Shown piece after piece: positions 1 to 4,931 of a stretch of 6,939 nucleotides of DNA. Position 1 is the first letter of the stretch, and each line of letters opens with the position of its first letter. Made by a program: the position numbers and the translations under genes. The notes under the pieces are model-generated. The model saw only the letters and a list, made by a program, of their open reading frames with translations. It was not told the origin of the DNA and searched no databases. The DNA comes from Oscillospiraceae bacterium (GTDB lineage Bacteria > Bacillota > Clostridia > Oscillospirales > Ruminococcaceae): positions 1 to 6,939 of the forward strand of contig JAFYEQ010000111.1 of NCBI GenBank assembly GCA_017544185.1, written 5' to 3'.

Positions 1-1254
1 GCCTTCATAGAGGGCGCCAAGTCCAACGGCATAGACGAGCATACCGCAGCGGAGGTATTCGACAGCCTGACCAGCTTCGCGTCCTATGCCTTCAACAAGT
101 CTCATGCGGCGGCCTATTCCACCGTGTCCTATACCACCGCCTATCTCAAATGCCATTTCCCGAAGGAGTACTTCGCCGCGTATATGTCGGTATACTCCGA
201 ATACAAGGACAAGTTCACCGAATGTGTGGCCTACTGCGCAAGGCACGGCATACCCCTGCTCCGTCCCGACGTGAACGAGAGCACCGCGGGCTTCACGCCC
301 TGCGATGAGGGCATACGTGTATCCCTGCTGTCCATAAAGAGCGTGGGAGCGAACATAGTCCGCGACATCCTGCGGGAGCGGGAGAAGGGGGCATTCACGT
401 CCCTGACAGATCTTGCGTCCCGCGTAAGGCTCAACCGCAAGGCTGCCGAATGTCTCATAAAGAGCGGTGCCCTCGATGGCATGGGCCACACCCGTCACAC
501 CTATCTGGACGATCTGGACATGATACTCTCCGACACGGGCCACCTGACGGAGGACCGCATAGAGGGACAGCTGGATCTCTTCGGAAGTGAAGGGATGTCC
601 CGTTTTGAGACACTGGAGGAGCTGCCCGAATATCCCCGCAGCATGCTGTTGGCCTGGGAGAACGAGGTGCTGGGCATGTATGTCTCGGGTCACCCGCTGG
701 ACGATGCACTGCTCTACGGAGCATGTGCGGGCATACCTCCCATATCCGCGGTGAGCCGCAGGGCTGGCGACAGTACGTCCTTCATATGCACCGTGGACGA
801 GCTGCGGGAGCATACCGCCAAGAACGGTGACAGGATGGCCTTCTGCAAGGTGAGCGACAGGATATCCCAGATGGACGTGGTGATCTTTCCCGACCTATTC
901 AGGTCCTGCCGTCCCGCACTGACCCTTGGGGCGGAGCTGTACATCGGGGGAAAGGTCTCCCTGCGGGACGGGCGCATGAATGTGATAGCAGAGCGCATAG
1001 TCCCTGTGCAGGGATTCATCCGCTCCTTCGACAGCGGCACTCTCTACATACACGCCGACAGCCGCGACAAGCAGCGGGTAGACCGCATAACGGCCCTGTT
1101 CGGCGGTACATCCGAGGGCAGTACTAAGGTATCCTTCGTGTTCGACGATATCCGCAGGACCCTCCCCCACCGCATCATCAAGACCTGCAGGCTTTCCCCC
1201 GATCTGCTGCGCTCCCTTACGGGGCTGACACGGGTCGAGCTGTCTGAACGGTGA
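1..1254 (+). CDS. dnaE: DNA polymerase III subunit alpha, C-terminal part (5' end outside window)
   Basis: This is the replicative DNA polymerase catalytic subunit. The frame is open from base 1 to the TGA at 1252-1254, giving 417 residues, about the last third of a usual DnaE of roughly 1,150. The PHP domain and catalytic aspartates lie upstream of the window. Fragment residues 29-39 read YAFNKSHAAAY, a DnaE family signature, followed by the TAYLKCHFPKEY segment. A helix-hairpin-helix region lies at about 111-161 (IKSVGAN near its start). QLDLF at 190-194 matches the internal beta-clamp binding motif. EVLGMYVSGHPL follows at about 221-232. An OB-fold DNA-binding domain spans about 257-336, then a C-terminal domain starting near LYIHADS. 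The gene is intact within the window. It shares strand but probably not transcript with the next gene, which has its own promoter 8 bases later; no terminator is visible between them. Identity is near certain. Whether it is DnaE1 or another clostridial DnaE subtype cannot be settled from this part. Confidence 0.97.
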   Translation, partial: AFIEGAKSNGIDEHTAAEVFDSLTSFASYAFNKSHAAAYSTVSYTTAYLKCHFPKEYFAAYMSVYSEYKDKFTECVAYCARHGIPLLRPDVNESTAGFTPCDEGIRVSLLSIKSVGANIVRDILREREKGAFTSLTDLASRVRLNRKAAECLIKSGALDGMGHTRHTYLDDLDMILSDTGHLTEDRIEGQLDLFGSEGMSRFETLEELPEYPRSMLLAWENEVLGMYVSGHPLDDALLYGACAGIPPISAVSRRAGDSTSFICTVDELREHTAKNGDRMAFCKVSDRISQMDVVIFPDLFRSCRPALTLGAELYIGGKVSLRDGRMNVIAERIVPVQGFIRSFDSGTLYIHADSRDKQRVDRITALFGGTSEGSTKVSFVFDDIRRTLPHRIIKTCRLSPDLLRSLTGLTRVELSER

Positions 1255-1261
1255 GCCGCGC

Positions 1262-1290
1262 TTGACAAATGTATAGCTTTGTGGTATAAT
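1262..1290 (+). promoter_or_regulatory. Consensus sigma-A promoter with extended -10
   Basis: The -35 box is TTGACA at 1262-1267 and the -10 box is TATAAT at 1285-1290. Both are perfect consensus matches with the optimal 17-base spacer. A TG at 1282-1283 gives an extended -10 (TGGTATAAT). Transcription is expected to start near 1296-1298, giving a leader of about 33 bases before the histidinol phosphatase start. The -35 box begins 8 bases after the dnaE stop. This is the only strong promoter I see in the window, so it probably drives the whole downstream operon. No operator repeat is obvious around it. Confidence 0.92.
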
Positions 1291-1298
1291 ATACGGAT

Positions 1299-1313
1299 GG
1301 GCAGGAGCTGCCC
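1299..1313 (+). other. Small stem-loop at the 5' end of the leader
   Basis: GGGCAG (1299-1304) and CTGCCC (1308-1313) are perfect inverted arms around a 3-base GAG loop. The hairpin would lie within a few bases of the predicted transcript start and ends 3 bases before the Shine-Dalgarno, so it leaves the ribosome site free. It is too short and lacks a T run, so it is not a terminator. A role in protecting the mRNA 5' end is inference only. Confidence 0.5.
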
Positions 1314-1316
1314 GGT

Positions 1317-1323
1317 AAGGAGG
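1317..1323 (+). promoter_or_regulatory. Ribosome binding site of the histidinol phosphatase gene
   Basis: AAGGAGG is a full Shine-Dalgarno match, 7 bases before the ATG at 1331. An in-frame TAA at 1316-1318 overlaps this site, so the reading frame cannot start further upstream. The 1331 start is therefore fixed from both sides. Confidence 0.9.
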
Positions 1324-1330
1324 GAACGGG

Positions 1331-2125
1331 ATGTATACAGATCAGCATATCCATTCGTCATGGTCGGGGGACAGCGAGACACCGGCCTCAGATCAGGCGG
1401 ACAGAGCCATAGCTCTGGGGATGGAGCGCATATGCTTCACAGATCACCACGACCCCTTCGTGGTATCGGACGTGGACTTCGAGCTGGACTTCAAGGGATA
1501 CTTCGAGGACATGCCGAAGCTGCACGAGGCATACTCGGGACGGCTCGACATCGGCATCGGTGTGGAGCTGGGACTGCAGACCCATATCGCCGATCACCTG
1601 GAGATGCTGGCCAAGGCATATCCCTTCGACCTTATCATAGGATCCGTACACTTCGTGGAGGGACTGGACCCCTACTACCCCGAGTACTTCGAGAAGTACG
1701 GCGACAGGGCCTACACGCTCTACTTCGAGACGGTGCTGGAGAATATACGCCTGATGTCCTGCTATGATATACTGGGCCATCTGGACTACATCGTCCGCTA
1801 CGGCAAGGGCTTCGGGCTCACCTATTCCTACGATGAGTATTCAGACATCATAGATCCCATACTCCGCATAGTCATAGACGGCGGCAAGGCGCTGGAGTGC
1901 AATACCGGCGGCATGTCGAGGGGCCTCAGCGAGCCCGATCCCTGCTATGACGTGTTCAGGAGATACAGAGAGATGGGCGGCGAGCTGATCACCTTCGGGT
2001 CCGATGCCCACGATCCGTCTACCCTGGGATGCTACTTCGATGAGGCGGGCGCGATGCTCCGCGACATCGGCTTCAGGTACTACACCGTATACCGCGGGCG
2101 CACACCCGAGATGCATAAGCTATGA
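1331..2125 (+). CDS. hisK: Histidinol-phosphatase, PHP family (HisJ/HisK type)
   Basis: This cytoplasmic metal-dependent phosphatase converts L-histidinol phosphate to L-histidinol, the penultimate step of histidine biosynthesis. The 264 residues match the usual 260-280 of this family. The PHP metal ligands are all present: D4-x-H6-x-H8 near the start, TDHHD at 37-41, E79 in GVELG, H107 in GSVHF, H150 and D152 in GHLDY, and D225-x-H227 in GSDAHDP. The ATG is set by a strong Shine-Dalgarno and an upstream in-frame stop. It is the first gene of the operon, directly behind the consensus promoter, and its stop overlaps the next start in an ATGA. No other his gene is in the window, so the histidine role rests on family membership. 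Other PHP phosphoesterases acting on other small phosphates share the motifs, but overall length and motif spacing favour HisK. Confidence 0.9.
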   Translation: MYTDQHIHSSWSGDSETPASDQADRAIALGMERICFTDHHDPFVVSDVDFELDFKGYFEDMPKLHEAYSGRLDIGIGVELGLQTHIADHLEMLAKAYPFDLIIGSVHFVEGLDPYYPEYFEKYGDRAYTLYFETVLENIRLMSCYDILGHLDYIVRYGKGFGLTYSYDEYSDIIDPILRIVIDGGKALECNTGGMSRGLSEPDPCYDVFRRYREMGGELITFGSDAHDPSTLGCYFDEAGAMLRDIGFRYYTVYRGRTPEMHKL

Positions 2126-2703
2126 ACGCACTTTTGATATGCTTCGACGAGACCAAGAGAGACAACTATATATCTTTGCTCAAGAGCGCGGGCGTCACCG
2201 ACGTGGAGACATCCTCGGGAGAGGATGCGCGTACACTGGCGAGAGAGAGATGGTATGGGCTGGTATTGTCCGTGCTGCCCTTCGAGCATGAGTTCGGACT
2301 GGACACGGTGGCGTACATCAGCGGACGCACCGCCTCGGAGCAGGTAGTCTTCGTGCCCTCAAAGGTATACGACGAGGTGTGCTCCAAGGCGGTAGGCCTG
2401 CCGGTATCCATACTCCCCAAGAACGTGTCGGTGAGCATAGCCGTGAACACCATACGCCGTGCGGTATCCGTGAAGGAGTCCCTCGACCGTGCCAAGAGCG
2501 AGAACGACGACCTGAGACGTAAGGCTGACGAGGACAAGCTGATATACCGCGCCAAGTGCGTACTGATAGAATATCTCAAGATACCCGAGAACGAGGCTCA
2601 CAGATACCTGCAGAAGCGGGCCATGGACCGACAGTCGCCCATGGCGGATATAGCTCTTGAGGTACTGAAGACCTATGGATACAGAGAGGGGCTCGATGAC
2701 TGA
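2122..2703 (+). CDS. ANTAR-domain response regulator-like protein with degenerate receiver
   Basis: This is probably an RNA-binding antitermination regulator of the AmiR/NasT kind. Residues 1 to about 115 look like a receiver fold (MNALLICFDE at the start, ILPKN at 97-101 retaining the conserved Lys100). The phosphoacceptor aspartate is absent: YGLVLSVLP at 45-53 has Val51 where a receiver has Asp. A charged, probably coiled-coil linker spans about 118-140. The ANTAR domain covers about 138-185 and keeps its hallmarks: AK at 144-145, the EYLKIPENEAHRYLQ stretch, AM at 167-168 and DIA at 176-178. ANTAR domains bind paired stem-loops in nascent RNA to prevent termination. The start overlaps the hisK stop (ATGA) and has no clear Shine-Dalgarno of its own, implying coupled translation. 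No partner histidine kinase gene is nearby. The family assignment is firm; target RNAs and input signal are unknown. Confidence 0.87.
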   Translation: MNALLICFDETKRDNYISLLKSAGVTDVETSSGEDARTLARERWYGLVLSVLPFEHEFGLDTVAYISGRTASEQVVFVPSKVYDEVCSKAVGLPVSILPKNVSVSIAVNTIRRAVSVKESLDRAKSENDDLRRKADEDKLIYRAKCVLIEYLKIPENEAHRYLQKRAMDRQSPMADIALEVLKTYGYREGLDD

Positions 2704-3692
2704 TGCGTACCTTCATCGTAGGAGCCAATGACGCAGGTCAGAGGATCGACAAGTTCCTGACAAAGGCGTGCCCCATGCTCCCTCAGAGCGCTATGTACAA
2801 AGCCATACGTACAAAGCACATCAAGCTGTGCCGAAAGCGCTGTGAGATCTCCACCAGGATACAAGAGGGCGATGTGATAGACATATACCTCCCCGACGAG
2901 CTGCTGACCGTGCCCGACAAGGACGACTTCATGGCGGCGGGGGATATGCCCTCCATAATATACGAGGACGAGAACATAGTCCTCATAGATAAGCCCGCGG
3001 GCTTGTCCGTCCATGAGGACGACAAGAGCGGTGCAGACACACTGATAAACAGGCTCAAGAGATACCTTACCAAGAAGGGCGAGTATGACAGCGGATCGGA
3101 GGCTTCCTTTGCTCCCGCACTGTGCAACCGCCTCGACCGCAATACCGACGGCATAGTCATCGCCGCCAAGAACGCGGTGAGCCTTCGCATAATGAATGAG
3201 ATCATAAAGGAACGCGAGATAGACAAGCTCTACCTGTGCATAACGGCGGGCATACCGCCCAAGAAGACCGACACCATGACGGCGTATCTCTACAAGGACA
3301 GCAGCACCAACACCGTCACCGTGTCCGACAAGAGCACCCCTGCCAACAAGAAGATCGTCACGGGGTATACCGTGCTCGCCGCACACGGGGATCTGGCACT
3401 GTGCGAGGTAAAGCTGTACACGGGACGCACCCATCAGATACGCGCCCACATGGCGCATATCGGCTGCCCTCTCCTGGGCGACGGGAAGTATGGCAGCAAT
3501 GAGGTCAACCGACGCTTCAAGGTGCGCTCGCAGGCGCTGTCGTCCTACAAACTGCGCTTCGTATTCTCACAGGACCGCGGGGCCCTCTCCTACCTTGACG
3601 GCAGGGAGTTCACCGCAGAGGACAATGAGACCATAAGGCTGTGGGAACGGCTCACCGCTGACGGCGCTCATACACACAGGAGCAGGATATGA
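2703..3692 (+). CDS. RluA-family 23S rRNA pseudouridine synthase with S4 domain
   Basis: It isomerises specific uridines, most likely in 23S rRNA, to pseudouridine. An S4 RNA-binding domain spans about residues 13-63 (QRIDKFL start). The catalytic domain begins at IIYEDENIVLIDKPAGLSVH (85-104). The catalytic motif is NRLDRNTDG at 142-150, with Asp145 as nucleophile; Asp149 takes the place of the Ser or Gly usual in this motif. KLYLCITAG at 175-183 carries the conserved active-site Tyr177, and GRTHQIRAHMAHIGCPLLGD at 241-260 is the family's second signature. The 329 residues are normal for RluC/RluD-like enzymes. The ATG overlaps the previous stop by one base (TGATG), with a purine-rich GAGAGGG at 2684-2690 twelve bases upstream. 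Its own stop overlaps coaE. Family is certain; the exact target uridine (RluC-like or RluD-like) cannot be read from sequence, so no symbol is given. Confidence 0.94.
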   Translation: MRTFIVGANDAGQRIDKFLTKACPMLPQSAMYKAIRTKHIKLCRKRCEISTRIQEGDVIDIYLPDELLTVPDKDDFMAAGDMPSIIYEDENIVLIDKPAGLSVHEDDKSGADTLINRLKRYLTKKGEYDSGSEASFAPALCNRLDRNTDGIVIAAKNAVSLRIMNEIIKEREIDKLYLCITAGIPPKKTDTMTAYLYKDSSTNTVTVSDKSTPANKKIVTGYTVLAAHGDLALCEVKLYTGRTHQIRAHMAHIGCPLLGDGKYGSNEVNRRFKVRSQALSSYKLRFVFSQDRGALSYLDGREFTAEDNETIRLWERLTADGAHTHRSRI

Positions 3693-4303
3693 TAACGGGT
3701 CTGACCGGACAGTCCGGCAGCGGCAAGAGCACTGTGAGCAGGATCTTCGCCGCAGGTGGATACTATGTGATAGATGCGGACAGCGTCTCCCGCGAGGTGA
3801 CCTCCAAGGGCTCTCCTGCGCTCTCAGAGATCGAGGAGGCCTTCGGCAGCGGCGTCATAGACGACGAGGGCTGTCTTAAGAGGCGGGCACTGGGCGACAT
3901 AGTATTCGGGGACAGAGAGCGTCTCGATACTCTGGAGGGGATCCTCTATCCCCATATCGTGGCGCGTATAAAGGAACTGGCATACGAGCACAGCGCCGCA
4001 GGCGAGGATGTGCTGATAGATGCGCCCACGCTGTTCCAGGCGGGGGCGGACAGTATATGCGATGTGATAGTCAGCGTGACCGCCGATGAGGGACTGCGTC
4101 TCTCACGGATCACGGCCCGTGACGGCATCACCGAAAAGCAGGCGAGAGAGCGCTTCGCGTCACAGTACGACGAGGAGTTCTTCCTCTCGCATTCGGACTA
4201 TGTGATACGAAACGACGGCACGGAAGAGGAGCTCAGGGCTCACGTACTGTCGGTCATGAACAGCATAAAGGATATGCGCGGCACCGCGAAGAACGATGCT
4301 TGA
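3689..4303 (+). CDS. coaE: Dephospho-CoA kinase
   Basis: This cytoplasmic P-loop kinase catalyses the last step of coenzyme A biosynthesis, phosphorylating the 3'-hydroxyl of dephospho-CoA with ATP. The Walker A loop is GLTGQSGSGKST at residues 4-15. VIDADSVSREV (27-37) has the DAD acidic pair that follows in this family. LEGILYPHI (82-90) corresponds to the conserved Le.i.HP.i segment, with Tyr87 in place of the usual His. IDAPTLFQAG (110-119) matches the substrate-binding PLLFE-like stretch, and RITARDGITEKQARERF matches the lid region. The 204 residues are typical. A good CAGGAG site (3677-3682) lies 6 bases before the ATG, inside the upstream gene, and the ATG overlaps that gene's TGA. 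In clostridia coaE often neighbours polA and a lytic transglycosylase gene; here a transglycosylase follows after 11 bases. Confidence 0.96.
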   Translation: MITGLTGQSGSGKSTVSRIFAAGGYYVIDADSVSREVTSKGSPALSEIEEAFGSGVIDDEGCLKRRALGDIVFGDRERLDTLEGILYPHIVARIKELAYEHSAAGEDVLIDAPTLFQAGADSICDVIVSVTADEGLRLSRITARDGITEKQARERFASQYDEEFFLSHSDYVIRNDGTEEELRAHVLSVMNSIKDMRGTAKNDA

Positions 4304-4314
4304 GCGGAGAACAT

Positions 4315-4872
4315 ATGCGGAAAAAGAAACAAAAGCGAAGATCGTTGCTGCTCCCGCTGCTGATCCTCGTCCTCGTCATCGCGCTCCCATTCGGGGCGAG
4401 ATGGCTGTTCCCCATGGGATATGAGGGATATGTGGACAAGTACAGCAGATAGAGCGGCATGGATAAATACTTCATCATGGCGGTCATAAAGACCGAGTCG
4501 GATTTCGATCCCAAGGCGCAGTCCGAGGTGGGGGCGCGGGGGCTCATGCAGCTCATGGGCGACGCCTTCGACTGGGTGGCGCTCCGCATGGACGACGACC
4601 GATACACCTATGATGATATGTACGACCCGGAACACAACATAGAGTACGGCACATATCTCCTGAAGCTCCTCTATGAGGAATACGGCGATGAGCGCACGGC
4701 TCTCGCTGCATATCACACAGGACGGGGACGGGTCAACAGCTGGCTGGCGGACGAGCGGTTCTCAAAGGACGGCAAGACCCTGGACAGCATCCCCTCCTCT
4801 GCCACTGCCCACTATGTGGACAAGGTGATGGGAGCATACTTTGTATACAGGTTCATATACGATAAGACTTGA
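4315..4872 (+). pseudogene. Membrane-anchored lytic transglycosylase, frame interrupted by in-frame TAG
   Basis: Read through one TAG (4450-4452, codon 46), this frame encodes a complete 185-codon SLT-type lytic transglycosylase ending at TGA 4870-4872. Such enzymes cleave peptidoglycan glycan strands outside the membrane. Residues 1-9 are basic (MRKKKQKRR). Residues 11-28 are hydrophobic and form a signal anchor. A short linker (GYEGYVDKYSR) reaches the stop, and the SLT domain follows in the same frame. The linker flows straight into the family's usual KY-x-x-x-G-x-D-x-Y-x-x-x-AVI-K-x-E-S pattern with the TAG in the middle, so no bases are missing. Gln or Glu (CAG or GAG) is the likely original codon, one substitution away. 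The start has a GGAGA site at 4306-4310, four bases upstream. It could be a recent nonsense mutation, an assembly or read error, or a suppressed stop. A standard-code reading gives a 45-residue membrane peptide and a separate domain. Confidence 0.8.
4459..4872 (+). CDS. Soluble SLT (lytic transglycosylase) domain downstream of the TAG
   Basis: This is the 137-residue open frame left intact after the amber codon, starting at the first ATG, 6 bases beyond it. It contains essentially the whole catalytic domain: AVIKTES with catalytic Glu13 at residues 8-14, GARGLMQLM at 25-33, DPEHNIEYGTYLL at 56-68, AAYHTGRGRV at 83-92 (AYNAGxGxV in most relatives), and HYVDKVMGAYFVY near the C-terminus. It has no signal sequence, so if made from this ATG it would stay in the cytoplasm, away from its substrate. 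The ATG has no convincing Shine-Dalgarno; termination at the TAG followed by reinitiation is conceivable. It is the catalytic part of the interrupted gene at 4315-4872, not a separate ancestral gene. Confidence 0.6.
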   Translation: MDKYFIMAVIKTESDFDPKAQSEVGARGLMQLMGDAFDWVALRMDDDRYTYDDMYDPEHNIEYGTYLLKLLYEEYGDERTALAAYHTGRGRVNSWLADERFSKDGKTLDSIPSSATAHYVDKVMGAYFVYRFIYDKT

Positions 4873-4885
4873 GAGGAGCTGCCCG

Positions 4886-4915
4886 CCTCCCCCGTCTTAC
4901 GATAAACGGGAGAGG
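4886..4915 (+). promoter_or_regulatory. Stem-loop sequestering the likely ribosome binding site of the helicase gene
   Basis: The arms are CCTCCCCCGT (4886-4895) and ACGGGAGAGG (4906-4915). Nine of ten positions pair, with a C4890/A4911 mismatch. TTA (4897-4899) and TAA (4903-4905) can extend the stem inward past a one-base bulge, leaving a CGA loop. The right arm carries GGGAGAGG, the only Shine-Dalgarno-like stretch before the next start, so folding would hide it. There is no T run after the stem, which argues against an intrinsic terminator. The site is 14 bases after the transglycosylase stop and 16 bases before the next ATG. Structure is seen in sequence; a control role is inferred. Confidence 0.55.
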
Positions 4916-4931
4916 ACGTACAGATACAGAT

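Noticed and set aside
1303..1314. The 12-mer AGGAGCTGCCCG occurs at 617-628, 1303-1314 and 4874-4885
   Set aside because: One copy encodes Glu-Leu-Pro within DnaE, and the flanks do not match. Likely chance in GC-rich sequence rather than a regulatory repeat.
1279..1767. 162-codon + strand frame starting inside the promoter region
   Set aside because: It overlaps hisK in another frame, its start lies upstream of the predicted transcript start, and its Arg/Gly-rich translation is typical of an out-of-frame read.
2673..3458. 261-codon open frame on the - strand
   Set aside because: Antisense to the pseudouridine synthase, with no family signature and no ribosome binding site considered convincing; a composition shadow.
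4315..4872. TAG reassigned to an amino acid as in some phage codes
   Set aside because: Only one in-frame TAG occurs in about 2,000 codons while CAG and GAG are abundant; a recoded genome would use TAG repeatedly. Suppression at this one site is kept as a lesser possibility in the findings.
4873..4890. Alternative switch structure in which GAGG at 4873-4876 pairs with CCTC at 4886-4889
   Set aside because: Only four pairs can form, far weaker than the main hairpin, so a two-state switch is not supported.
4886..4915. Intrinsic terminator after the transglycosylase gene
   Set aside because: The stem is strong enough, but the bases after it (ACGTACAG) contain no T run.
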